Below, piece after piece: positions 1-7,486 of a stretch of DNA of 26,305 bases. A program made the position numbers and the translations under genes. The notes under the pieces are model-generated. The model was not told the origin of the DNA, made no database searches, and saw only the letters and a program-made list of their open reading frames with translations. The stretch is from Planctomycetales bacterium (GTDB taxonomy: Bacteria > Planctomycetota > Phycisphaerae > SM23-33). The number at the start of each line of letters is the position of its first letter. Positions within the stretch are counted from its first letter, which is position 1. The DNA lies in the NCBI GenBank assembly GCA_030673005.1, contig DAOVFI010000003.1, positions 1-26,305 on the forward strand, read 5' to 3'.

Positions 1-57
1 CGGAAACTGGGAGTTGTGAAAAAGACCGATCTCGAAACCCCGGAAGAAATCCAATAA
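1..57 (+). CDS. C-terminal fragment of an unidentified protein
   Basis: Frame 1 is open from the window edge to a TAA at 55-57 and encodes an 18-residue charged tail ending in LETPEEIQ. I do not recognise the family. An open frame of 18 codons can arise by chance, so the call rests on the acidic, plausible C-terminus and on the fact that the following 160 bases look non-coding. The gene would lie upstream of the structured RNA candidate and converge on the AsmA-like gene. Confidence 0.35.
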   Translation, partial: RKLGVVKKTDLETPEEIQ

Positions 58-220
58 AATCGCGGATTGTGGATTGCGGATTCGAAGAATAAATCTGTGC
101 AATCCGTACCACTAACGTTCGATTTCTCGAAATTCTGTAAAAGATTTTCACTCAATCATAATAACTCGCAGGCTTTGTCCTATGGGTGGGGAATATGCCC
201 TTGAACCATTATTGACCGGC
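58..220. other. Intergenic stretch upstream of the RNA candidate
   Basis: No gene seen. It begins with imperfect short direct repeats of GGATTG around 63-80 and is more AT-rich than the genes. A CATTAT hexamer at 207-212 is correctly placed to be the -10 element for a transcript starting near 219-221, which is where the helical region of the RNA candidate begins. I find no good -35 element 16-18 bases before it, so the promoter is only a suggestion. Confidence 0.3.
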
Positions 221-415
221 AAAAAGCGCGTTTATCGCTTTATGGGCTGCCAGCGGGTTGTCCTGTAAAGGCGGCATCCCACCGAGTGTTTAGCCCCATC
301 CGGGGCTAATGAGAAGGTAGCGCTGTCATGCTATACAGCGGGAGTGCCTGGAGCAATCCGTGCCCTTCTTGTTCCTGCTGTCCGCTGGTAGCCCAATGCG
401 ATAAACGCTTTTTTT
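221..415 (+). ncRNA. Candidate structured small RNA, about 195 nt, ending in a U-run
   Basis: The ends pair in a long helix. Bases 228-238 pair perfectly with 398-408 (11 bp). After a small internal loop, 244-256 pair with 382-394 (13 bp, one G-U). Inside, 273-279 pair with 341-348 (7 bp, one bulged base), closing a junction with two hairpins: 290-297/302-309 (8 bp, loop ATCC) and 321-326/335-340 (6 bp). Seven T residues at 409-415 directly follow the closing helix, as in a factor-independent terminator, which favours the plus strand. The left arm is preceded by five A residues, so the minus strand could also end in a short U-run. I cannot assign it to a known family: the branched fold does not look like 6S RNA, and I see no tmRNA, SRP or RNase P signature. 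It lies between the 3' ends of two flanking genes, so it is probably an independent transcript rather than a leader. Confidence 0.6.
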
Positions 416-429
416 CTATCTCCCAATTT

Positions 430-467
430 TTGGACAGTGCCAGTCAGTTACTGACTATTGGACAGTG
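430..467. repeat. Direct repeat flanking a 7-bp palindrome
   Basis: TTGGACAGTG occurs at 430-439 and again at 458-467. Between them 442-448 and 450-456 form an inverted repeat (AGTCAGT, T, ACTGACT). The arrangement resembles an operator or a recombination site, but no regulator or integrase is nearby. It follows the RNA candidate by 15 bases and ends 37 bases beyond the stop codon of the AsmA-like gene, so it may also just be part of the intergenic terminator region. Confidence 0.45.
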
Positions 468-504
468 ATTATTTTGGTTGAGGTCGAAGGCCGCGCCGTG
501 TATT

Positions 505-3500
505 TCACGGCTTCTCGTTCCTTTCATCCGAATCCCGCCGGGGCCGGCTCTCTTTCAGAAGGTCAAGCAGCGAATCCAGCAGGGGGTCCAAATCTTTGAC
601 CTTGTCTTTGGAGTCTTTATCTTTGTCTTTGGGATCCTCGTCCTTTTTCGGTTTCTCTTTTCGCTTGCGATCCTTAAGTAAATCTTCAAGTAACTTACCG
701 GTCTGTTCGGCCAGGAGTTTCTTGATCGCTTGTTCGATCAGCGGTTTTACATCCACTTTCGCGAAATCCAACCGGTGTTTGAAACGGCTTCCGATGATGG
801 GTATATCCACACGAAGGCCGGACAGGACACGGACGTAGTCAGCAGTGGGGCCGGAAATTCCAAGTTTCTCCAACAGATGCACGCTGAGCGGGACAGATAC
901 GGCCAGGTCCAGAGTGTCGTCAAAACCCACCGACCCGCGAAACTTCAGATCAAAACCTTCGGGGAAGAACAGCGTAAAATCCTCGTATTCGATTCTTCCG
1001 TCCCGGATTTTAAAATCCACACCACGCACCAGTACGGGTAATTGATCCTGTGGCCCGCCCAGACCCAATTGCAGGAGTTCCGTGAGGATTCCCTTCGGCC
1101 GGACCTTCAGTTTCCGCAGGTCCAGATGCCCGGCGCCGCTGCCGGTTTTTTTAATATTCTCGCCAAGGGGAAGCACAAGGTCCTTCGTTTCCAGGGAAAT
1201 TCTGCCTTCGACGCCGGCGAGTTCGGCGAAGATGGGATTGAACCGCGTCAGGAGATCTTTATTCAGTTGAGGCGTGAGTTCCAGATTCTCCAGCACGCGC
1301 ACCTTTCCCGGCAGGCGAAAGACGGGATCGTCGCCCTGCATGTCGATCGTTCCGGCCAGACGCACTGTTCCGTCGCCGGAAGCAATGACGGTTTTGGGGA
1401 TCCGCACCTGGGCGTCTTCCAGAACCGGCGAAAGCCTGGCCTGCCCAAATGGGATGCCGAAAACGTCGGCCCGCGCCCATCCCAGCGCCGTATTTGCCTT
1501 AACTTCGCGGAAGGCCGGACGGACTTTAGGGTTGCGGGCTGGGCCGGTAATGCGAATCTGTTCGCTTATCTTACCGACCAGCAAGACCTTTGCCCTGGTT
1601 TCCGGGACAAATTCGTGCAGCAACAGCGTCAGGTCTTCCCAGGAGCCTTCGTACGAACCGGCCAGGTCCAGTAGCCATTCGCTGCCGAACAGGTCGATCG
1701 TACCGCCCATCTTCAGCGAAAGCGCTTTTGATACCAATTCCGTCTTCTCGAGCGTAATTCGTTTCTTACCGTGATCCAGATTGGTAACGTGATCGAAAGT
1801 TACCTTCCCCTGGCGGGAAATTCGTTCGCCGCTGCCGACGACCAGTTCTTCAATCTCGCCGTCTCCGCTAAGCCGGACGATGCCGCCGGAATAATTACTT
1901 ACTCCATTCCATGTCAGATCGCCGAAAATCTGCGGGGTTCTCTCCCATTTCAAAAGTTGCCCGGCGAAGGCCAAACCTTTGGCAAGGTTCGCGGAGATTT
2001 CAACTTCTCCCTTCGCCTTGAAGTCATCACTCAATACAAGGTGAACCTCCTTGGCCAGCAGGTTCGAAGGTTCGCTTTCGAGATTGGCCGAGGCAATATC
2101 CATCCATCGCATTTCGGGATCGAGTTTCAGCCCGGACCATTTGAGTTTGATCGGCTGTCCGGTGAGCGATTTTCCATCGAGTCGAAGGTTCGTAAAAGTC
2201 ACATTTCCAACGGAGATCGGGGGTTTGTCTTCGGCGGGACGATTGAATGTATTCTTAAGCTCAACAGCGCCGGAATACTTGCCCTTGCCGTTGACGGCTA
2301 TCTGTTGCCCCGTAAAATTCGCGGTAAGTTTGACGTGATTCTTCCCGTCGGGCCGGGAAAGGACTATTCGACCGGTTACCTGTCCTTCCAAGCCCGGCAG
2401 GTCGGCGGGTTTCTTCTCCGGAGGCTCCGAAAAACGGGCCTTTTCGTGGAATGTGCGCCCCGCGGCCGCAAATTCGGGTTTATCACGACCGAGACCTTGC
2501 CTACCGGCAGGCAGGCGCCCGTGCCACGGTTCGGCGGGTTTGCCTTTGCCGAAACGGCGATACAACGACTGCAAGTCGGCCCGTTCGACGTTCACACCGT
2601 ATTTGAAAATCTTCTTTTTGAAATGGTAGTTTCCGGACCCGGTCAGGGACAACTCCTTCGGAAGTCCGACTGACCCGGCGGTAGCGACCGCTTCGAGAAG
2701 TTTATAATCTTCAAGCAGGAGGTATCCTTCCTGGTGAATATTGGCCTTGTCAATGTGAATGGTCTTTTCGCCGGCGGCATATTCAAAATCATGAGTATTT
2801 ATATCCAGCACAAGATCAACTCGCTCAGTTCCTCGACGAGTCAAATTCACGGTTCCATCAAATCGGCCTCGCGGGAATGCGGAAGCGAAATCGAAGATTT
2901 TCCCAAGTTCCTTATGAAACTCTGACAGGTCCAGCCGGAATTCCGTCGCAAGATCCCCGGCCTTGCCTTTGTCTTCAACGCCGCCGAAGGCGGATACGAA
3001 TTTCATTGTGTCAATCTTCAGCCCCGTCTTTTTATCCAGGTATGCATCCAGGTCCAGCGAAACCGGTCGGCAGGATATTGTCGCATCTCCCTTGCGTGCC
3101 CGCAGTTCGCTCAAGTCCACGCGCCCCCGCACCGATGGCCTGTCCCCGCCGCGGATTGCAATCTTCTTGGTCGTAACTGTCCCCGACGTGATCTCCACGT
3201 CGGGAAGGACTTTCAGCAGCGACGGAACCGCACGGGCAAGTTTGGGAAGATCAATCCTGCAATTCTCGATGTCCAGCGAAACGCCCGGTAAGGTTATTGA
3301 TTTGCCTCCAATCACCGCAGCCAGAATGTCCTCCCACGACAACTCCGACGGCGCAGACGAAGGTTTATAGACAAAGTTCGCCTTCAGATTCGCCGCCTCG
3401 CCGGTCAGTTTCGCGTTTCCGCTGATCTTTTTCGACGTGGCGTTCAGATTCCCGGAGAGGTTCAGGTCGGTTGGGCGTAAATCCGTTCGCTCCGGACCGC

Positions 3501-4398
3501 CCGCCCGCAGTCCAAGGGTCGCTACATCGAAATCCGCCGTTACTCCTCCATCTTTTATATTTCCTGTAAGGTCAATACGAGCGGCCCCGTCGATCCCGAC
3601 CTGGCCGGCGGCAAACTCCACAATCGGACCAAGGGGCGCCGGCTCGTGAGTGGCAAGACCGAAGCTTCCCTTCGCTCCGTCCAGCTGGACTTCCCCGCCG
3701 GCAGCGAGATCGGACACGTCGAACTTGATAGACAACCGCCCGCCGGCGGCAGGGGCGAAATCAATTTTACCTTCAATACGATTCAGCGTATCGAGGTTGA
3801 TTGTGGTGTTTATTCCCCGTATTTCGTAGTTCCGCCCGTCTGCACGGACGATCCTGACCAGGCCATTGGTAACGGTGATGCTGCCTTTCGGAGCAGGCGG
3901 TACGCCCTTACGCTCCGGTGAAGGTTCGACCGGTTCGAGAGCTTCGGTCATTGAAGGGACGCCTTCGGCATTCAGGAACAGCGTAACGTCCGGCGAAGCG
4001 ACCGAGGCGTGTCCGAAATTTTCGGCCTCCTTCACGAAACCCAGAATACCGGCGTCCAGTTTGAATTCATCGACGCCCAGGACTTTCCGCCCGTTAAGGT
4101 CCGCTATCCGCAGGTCGGTCACCCGGCACGGCCCCAGCCACGAAAGCGAAATCTCACCGATGCTTATTGCGCCCTTGAACCGGTTGTCAACAATTGACAC
4201 GATAAAATCGCAACCGGGACCCGTCGATAGCAGATATGGGGCCGACCATATCACCACAACCAGCAGCAGCACAGCCGAAATCACAAAGCGCCGACGCCGC
4301 CGCCGTTTCTTTTTGGGTGCGCCGGCCGGGCGGGCGGCTTTTTCATCATGGCTGAAACCGGCGCTCGATTCGGTCTGATTACACTGGCCGGATGTCAT
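505..4398 (-). CDS. AsmA/TamB-like envelope protein with one N-terminal membrane anchor
   Basis: A 1297-residue protein with a strongly basic stretch (KKKRRRRRR) followed by one hydrophobic segment at about residues 38-57, then a very long beta-rich region with repeated short strands of the AsmA type. It ends in a highly charged Lys/Asp/Glu tail of about 60 residues. Members of the AsmA group (AsmA, TamB, YhdP) are anchored in the inner membrane, span the periplasm and are implicated in phospholipid transport or outer-membrane assembly; that role is inferred here. ATG at 4398 is preferred over a TTG two codons upstream; GAGG lies about 13 bases before it. The last gene of a minus-strand series, 216 bases after the corrinoid protein. 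Oddity: residues about 624-636 are encoded by a copy of a palindromic repeat found in intergenic positions elsewhere in the window. Family membership is fairly secure; exact subfamily is not. Confidence 0.8.
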   Translation of the reverse strand: MTSGQCNQTESSAGFSHDEKAARPAGAPKKKRRRRRRFVISAVLLLVVVIWSAPYLLSTGPGCDFIVSIVDNRFKGAISIGEISLSWLGPCRVTDLRIADLNGRKVLGVDEFKLDAGILGFVKEAENFGHASVASPDVTLFLNAEGVPSMTEALEPVEPSPERKGVPPAPKGSITVTNGLVRIVRADGRNYEIRGINTTINLDTLNRIEGKIDFAPAAGGRLSIKFDVSDLAAGGEVQLDGAKGSFGLATHEPAPLGPIVEFAAGQVGIDGAARIDLTGNIKDGGVTADFDVATLGLRAGGPERTDLRPTDLNLSGNLNATSKKISGNAKLTGEAANLKANFVYKPSSAPSELSWEDILAAVIGGKSITLPGVSLDIENCRIDLPKLARAVPSLLKVLPDVEITSGTVTTKKIAIRGGDRPSVRGRVDLSELRARKGDATISCRPVSLDLDAYLDKKTGLKIDTMKFVSAFGGVEDKGKAGDLATEFRLDLSEFHKELGKIFDFASAFPRGRFDGTVNLTRRGTERVDLVLDINTHDFEYAAGEKTIHIDKANIHQEGYLLLEDYKLLEAVATAGSVGLPKELSLTGSGNYHFKKKIFKYGVNVERADLQSLYRRFGKGKPAEPWHGRLPAGRQGLGRDKPEFAAAGRTFHEKARFSEPPEKKPADLPGLEGQVTGRIVLSRPDGKNHVKLTANFTGQQIAVNGKGKYSGAVELKNTFNRPAEDKPPISVGNVTFTNLRLDGKSLTGQPIKLKWSGLKLDPEMRWMDIASANLESEPSNLLAKEVHLVLSDDFKAKGEVEISANLAKGLAFAGQLLKWERTPQIFGDLTWNGVSNYSGGIVRLSGDGEIEELVVGSGERISRQGKVTFDHVTNLDHGKKRITLEKTELVSKALSLKMGGTIDLFGSEWLLDLAGSYEGSWEDLTLLLHEFVPETRAKVLLVGKISEQIRITGPARNPKVRPAFREVKANTALGWARADVFGIPFGQARLSPVLEDAQVRIPKTVIASGDGTVRLAGTIDMQGDDPVFRLPGKVRVLENLELTPQLNKDLLTRFNPIFAELAGVEGRISLETKDLVLPLGENIKKTGSGAGHLDLRKLKVRPKGILTELLQLGLGGPQDQLPVLVRGVDFKIRDGRIEYEDFTLFFPEGFDLKFRGSVGFDDTLDLAVSVPLSVHLLEKLGISGPTADYVRVLSGLRVDIPIIGSRFKHRLDFAKVDVKPLIEQAIKKLLAEQTGKLLEDLLKDRKRKEKPKKDEDPKDKDKDSKDKVKDLDPLLDSLLDLLKESRPRRDSDERNEKP
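2491..2528. repeat. Palindromic repeat (family A) inside the AsmA-like coding sequence
   Basis: The core CTACCGGCAGGCAGG is flanked by GAGACCT on one side and CCCGTGCCACG on the other. The same flanks around a CCTGCCGGTAGGC core occur at 8221-8265 and 26011-26054 between genes. Read on the minus strand it encodes the in-frame peptide HGRLPAGRQGLGR without stop codons. Confidence 0.8.
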
Positions 4399-4524
4399 CG
4401 TCAAGCCGCCTCACCACATATATGGACGCCTATGAGTAACGGGAGGAATAATACCGTAAATCCACGATATCGGCAGGGATGCAGCCGGCACCGCGTTACA
4501 GGCATCCGCATCGCCCGCCACCAC

Positions 4525-4553
4525 ATTATATTTCACCGGCCCGTGAAAAGAAA
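4525..4553 (-). promoter_or_regulatory. Putative promoter of the AsmA-like gene with palindromic spacer
   Basis: On the minus strand a perfect TATAAT (4525-4530) is preceded by a 17-base spacer and the weak -35 candidate TTTCTT (4548-4553). The spacer contains the inverted repeat TTTCAC (4531-4536) / GTGAAA (4543-4548), which could bind a dimeric regulator. It would give a leader of roughly 115 bases before the ATG at 4398. The -35 match is poor. Confidence 0.35.
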
Positions 4554-4614
4554 GCGGTTGCTTGTCGAGTGAACGCGGCATGGGCGCGCTACGGAAGGCC
4601 GGACGTAACATTCA

Positions 4615-5262
4615 TCAGGCGCCGAGGAATTTCGTAGCCAGTTCGACGCCCATAACGGCGTCGGCGCCGTATCCGTCTGCCCCGATTGAATCGGAAAACT
4701 CACGGGTAATGGGCGCACCGCCGACGACGACCTTGAAACGATCTCTGACGCCCCTTTCCTGAAGCAACTCGACAAACTCCTTCATCCGGTGCATGGTCGT
4801 GGTCAGCAGCGCCGACAGGCCGATCATGCCGACTTCGTTGCTGCCGGCCGCTTCGAGGATCGCGTCGTTTTTCTGATCGACGCCGAGGTCCAGCACCTCG
4901 AAGCCGGACGATTTCAGGAGCAGCGCGAGGATGTTCTTGCCGATGTCGTGCAGGTCGCCTTCCACCGTCGCCAGGAGGACCTTGCCCGCCGTCTTGCTGG
5001 TCGTACCGGCCTTGATAAGCGCCGGCTCTATGACGCCGACGGCGGCATCGGCGGCGTTGGCCGACAGCATCAACTCGGGCAGGAAAAGTTCCTCGGCGCT
5101 GAAACGCCTGCCGATATCGTCCATCGCAGCCTTGATGCCATGCTGGATCATGCCCAGGGGATCGACGCCTTCAGCCAGACCCCGGCGGGCAATCTCTTTG
5201 GCGCCGGTCTCGTCCAGTCCGATGATCGCATCACGCAACTGCTCCAACAATTGCTCCGACAT
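4615..5262 (-). CDS. Corrinoid (B12-binding) methyltransferase protein, MtbC/MttC family
   Basis: A 215-residue protein, the usual length of MtmC/MtbC/MttC corrinoid proteins. An N-terminal helical cap domain (about 1-90) is followed by a Rossmann-like B12-binding domain with the signature D103-x-H105-x-x-G108; His105 would be the lower axial ligand to cobalt. GLSALLTTT and VVGGAPIT correspond to the downstream cofactor-binding loops. In this family the cobalt carries a methyl group from a substrate-specific methyltransferase to a second methyltransferase that passes it to tetrahydrofolate or a thiol. The start ATG has a good purine-rich AGGAAGGA upstream. It lies 156 bases downstream of mttB with a palindromic repeat in the gap, and is almost certainly the partner of that enzyme. 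Confidence 0.93.
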   Translation of the reverse strand: MSEQLLEQLRDAIIGLDETGAKEIARRGLAEGVDPLGMIQHGIKAAMDDIGRRFSAEELFLPELMLSANAADAAVGVIEPALIKAGTTSKTAGKVLLATVEGDLHDIGKNILALLLKSSGFEVLDLGVDQKNDAILEAAGSNEVGMIGLSALLTTTMHRMKEFVELLQERGVRDRFKVVVGGAPITREFSDSIGADGYGADAVMGVELATKFLGA

Positions 5263-5294
5263 TTCCTGTTCCTTCCTATTGATTGCAGGTTGCC

Positions 5295-5314
5295 GGGTGC
5301 CATGCCTTCACGCG
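5295..5314. repeat. Partial copy of the family D repeat arm
   Basis: This 20-base segment matches the left arm of the palindrome at 16986-17005 at 18 of 20 positions (GGGTGCCATGCC, C or T, TCAC). It stands just before the family C palindrome that begins at 5320. Confidence 0.55.
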
Positions 5315-5319
5315 CAGTT

Positions 5320-5405
5320 GTAGGGTGTGGAAGGTTCTTTTCCCTGCACACCAAACGCCATTTGCTAATCGCGGTGTGCAGGGAACAGAACCTGCCGCAC
5401 CCTAC
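5320..5405. repeat. Family C palindromic repeat, copy 1, downstream of mttB
   Basis: An 86-bp imperfect palindrome bounded by GTAGGGTG and CACCCTAC, with inner arms CCCTGCACACC and GGTGTGCAGGG around the centre GCCATTTGCTAATCGC. It is the reverse complement of the element at 6908-6991, with about 8 differences. It lies in the gap between mttB and the corrinoid gene and could form a stable hairpin in the shared transcript. Confidence 0.9.
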
Positions 5406-5418
5406 CGTTTACATATTT

Positions 5419-6867
5419 CTAATAACTCGCCTCTGCCTCCTTGATAATAGCATCCAGTTCTTCGCGGACTTCGGCCGGCAGCGGTTCGACTTCGTGGGTG
5501 GCCAGGATATGCCGGGCCTTCTCACGGGCGGTTTCCTGAATATCCTTTGCGCCCTTTGCCTCCCACGCCTCGCGTGTAGAGCGGTCGAACAGGCGGGGAA
5601 GATAATGTTCGGGCCGGATGTTGTCCAGTGTGTGCCGCAGGCCCATGAAGTTTTTTCGCGGACCGACTTGCCTGATGGCCTCGATGCTGAGCGTTTCGGG
5701 CGTAACGCGTATGCCGTCCAGGACGCGGGCGACCATGCCCAGCATCTCGTTGTCGATGACGAACTGCTCGTGCGTAACCAGCAGGCAGGTTTCGATCATT
5801 CCGGCGGCGTCGTGGATGTAGTTTCCGCCGGCCAGGGCGACGGTAAGGACCTGGAGCGATTTTTCCACGCCGGACTGGGCGTCGGAGACTTTAGAGTCCG
5901 ACATTCCGGCGGTGGAGTAGGTCGGTATTTTGCAGAACTTGGCTATCTGGTTCATGGCTGCGTTAATCAGTCCCAGTTCCACCGCCCCGGAGCCGAATTG
6001 CCCCGTTCGCATATCGCTGATGGAGCCGACGTTCCCCCAGAGTATCGGCGTTCCCGGCCCGACCAGTTGTGCCAGCGTGATTCCCGCGACGGTCTCTGCC
6101 ACATTGAGCACCAGTTGGCCCGCCAGCGGGGCCGGGCCGGTCGTGCCGCCCTGCGGTTCGGAGCCGACGATTATCGGGCATCGCCTTTCAGACAAGGCCA
6201 TAATTGCGCCGATGTTCTCGTTGGTCCACTGCAAGGGCGAGACCGCCAGCATGTTGATGATAATCATAGGCCGCTGCCTGAACGCCTCGGCGCCGCCGGC
6301 GACGGCGACACCCATCCGCCAAAGGTCTATCGCTCCGGCGGTCGAGAACGGCGACTGGCTGATCTGCTTGACCGTGTTGTTGAAAGCGGCGTTGGCCATG
6401 TGAAGATCGACTATCTTCTGGTTCACGTCGAACGGCGTCAGCATCCCCTTCCAGAAATGGATGAATTCGAGTGCGTCGATCAGGCGAGCGAACTGTTCGA
6501 CGTCCTTGAGCGTGCCGTTGCGTATTTCGCCGGTCTCCAGGTCGCGGACCTTGACTGGAAGCGTGCCCGGGCCGAAATAGACACGGTCGCCTTCGGCGAG
6601 GATGTCCTTGTCGGGGTCGCGTGCGGCCAACAGTACCGACGGCGGGCAAAGATCGATCGCATCAGTCGCCATCTTGCGGGGAATCCTGACGATACCGTCC
6701 GAGCGGTCCACAGCAGCGCCGTGTTTTTCAAACATATCGAGCGCCTCGTCGTGCTCAAAGTAGCACCCGACGTCCTCGAGGACATCCAGACCCCGTTGAA
6801 AAATCTCCTCGACTTCGCTGCCGTCCAGAATCTTGAGTTGTCCGCCTTTAAGATTGTAAGGATCCAT
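5419..6867 (-). CDS. Trimethylamine methyltransferase (MttB) family protein, non-pyrrolysine type
   Basis: A 482-residue protein of the MttB superfamily, full length for that family (about 480-500). It is read without any internal UAG, so it lacks pyrrolysine; characterised non-pyrrolysine relatives demethylate quaternary amines such as glycine betaine, proline betaine or carnitine onto a corrinoid protein. The substrate cannot be read from the sequence. Conserved-looking glycine-rich and aromatic segments lie across the TIM barrel. I chose ATG at 6867, preceded by AAAGGAG at suitable spacing; the longer frame to 6984 would run through the palindromic repeat. The gene ends in UAG at the normal C-terminus. 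The partner corrinoid protein follows at 5262. Inverted copies of one repeat flank the gene on both sides. Confidence 0.92.
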   Translation of the reverse strand: MDPYNLKGGQLKILDGSEVEEIFQRGLDVLEDVGCYFEHDEALDMFEKHGAAVDRSDGIVRIPRKMATDAIDLCPPSVLLAARDPDKDILAEGDRVYFGPGTLPVKVRDLETGEIRNGTLKDVEQFARLIDALEFIHFWKGMLTPFDVNQKIVDLHMANAAFNNTVKQISQSPFSTAGAIDLWRMGVAVAGGAEAFRQRPMIIINMLAVSPLQWTNENIGAIMALSERRCPIIVGSEPQGGTTGPAPLAGQLVLNVAETVAGITLAQLVGPGTPILWGNVGSISDMRTGQFGSGAVELGLINAAMNQIAKFCKIPTYSTAGMSDSKVSDAQSGVEKSLQVLTVALAGGNYIHDAAGMIETCLLVTHEQFVIDNEMLGMVARVLDGIRVTPETLSIEAIRQVGPRKNFMGLRHTLDNIRPEHYLPRLFDRSTREAWEAKGAKDIQETAREKARHILATHEVEPLPAEVREELDAIIKEAEASY

Positions 6868-6907
6868 CAAACAGTTGCTCCTTTCCCGAAAAAAGACCGA
6901 CAAGCCG

Positions 6908-6991
6908 GTAGGGTGTGCAGGTTCTGTTTCCTGCACACCGCGATTAGCAAATGGCTTTCGGTGTGCAGGGAAAAAAACCTGCACACCCTAC
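6908..6991. repeat. Family C palindromic repeat, copy 2, upstream of mttB
   Basis: An 84-bp imperfect palindrome with ends GTAGGGTGTGCAGG and CCTGCACACCCTAC and inner arms CCTGCACACC and GGTGTGCAGG. It is inverted relative to the copy at 5320-5405 and about 90 percent identical by eye. It lies between the YbaK-type gene and mttB, leaving 40 bases to the mttB start. Confidence 0.9.
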
Positions 6992-7005
6992 GACTATATA
7001 GCAAG

Positions 7006-7479
7006 TCAGTCGATTTTTGTTATTTCAGCCACGACTGCTTTTTTGAGGATTCTCCTGAAATCATTACTTTCCAGTTCCACGCCGGCTGACGGGTCGCCGC
7101 TGGAGATGGTGATTTTTTCTTCGTCAAAGATCGAAGGATCGACATAAACCGGCAGGGCATCCAGTGGCGGGCCTATCGGGCTTAGCGCTCCGACCGTCAA
7201 TCCGAACTTTTCCTCAATTTCCCCGCGGTCCATAAATTGCAGGCTTTTGTCTCCCGAAATGGTTTTTAATCTCTTCGGGTCCAGCCTTTTATGCCCGGGC
7301 AGGACGGCCACTATGACCGGACCGCCCCTGCCTGTCAACAGCATGGTCTTGACTATCTGGGAGAGGCGCACACCGCGCTGCCCGGCTGCTTCTTCGGAGG
7401 TGAAAACCTGCCGGCTGTGAGGTAAAACCTTGTAGGCGACGGAAAGACTGTCCAGGAAATCGGTAACCTCCGTCTTCAC
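7006..7479 (-). CDS. YbaK/EbsC-type aminoacyl-tRNA deacylase
   Basis: A 157-residue single-domain protein of the YbaK / prolyl-tRNA-synthetase-associated family, normal length. The segment SQIVKTMLLTG holds the conserved lysine (KT motif) of the active site, followed by a VAVLPGHKRLD strand-turn and a GALSPIG loop near the C-terminal half, all typical of the fold. These enzymes hydrolyse mischarged tRNA, for example Cys- or Ala-tRNA(Pro), in trans; the exact substrate is unknown. The start is GTG at 7479, seven bases after the stop of the membrane protein gene, with GGGATGAG upstream, so the two are probably cotranscribed. An alternative is a free-standing editing domain of unknown specificity. 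Confidence 0.85.
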   Translation of the reverse strand: MKTEVTDFLDSLSVAYKVLPHSRQVFTSEEAAGQRGVRLSQIVKTMLLTGRGGPVIVAVLPGHKRLDPKRLKTISGDKSLQFMDRGEIEEKFGLTVGALSPIGPPLDALPVYVDPSIFDEEKITISSGDPSAGVELESNDFRRILKKAVVAEITKID

Positions 7480-7486
7480 TTATTGC

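Noticed and set aside
221..415. Identification of the structured RNA as 6S RNA, tmRNA, SRP RNA or RNase P RNA
   Set aside because: The branched fold with two hairpins on a junction does not fit the 6S rod, and I see none of the conserved sequence marks of the others.
1042..2673. Two long plus-strand open frames opposite the AsmA-like gene
   Set aside because: No ribosome sites or domain-like sequence; the minus-strand gene explains the region.
5419..5421. UAG at the end of mttB as a possible pyrrolysine codon
   Set aside because: In pyrrolysine MttB the UAG is internal, near residue 330. Here the protein is already full length and read-through would enter a palindromic repeat.
4789..7089. 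A 766-codon open frame on the plus strand
   Set aside because: It lies opposite the well-identified corrinoid and mttB genes, runs through a palindromic repeat and has no recognisable domains. Long antisense frames are expected opposite GC-rich codon usage.
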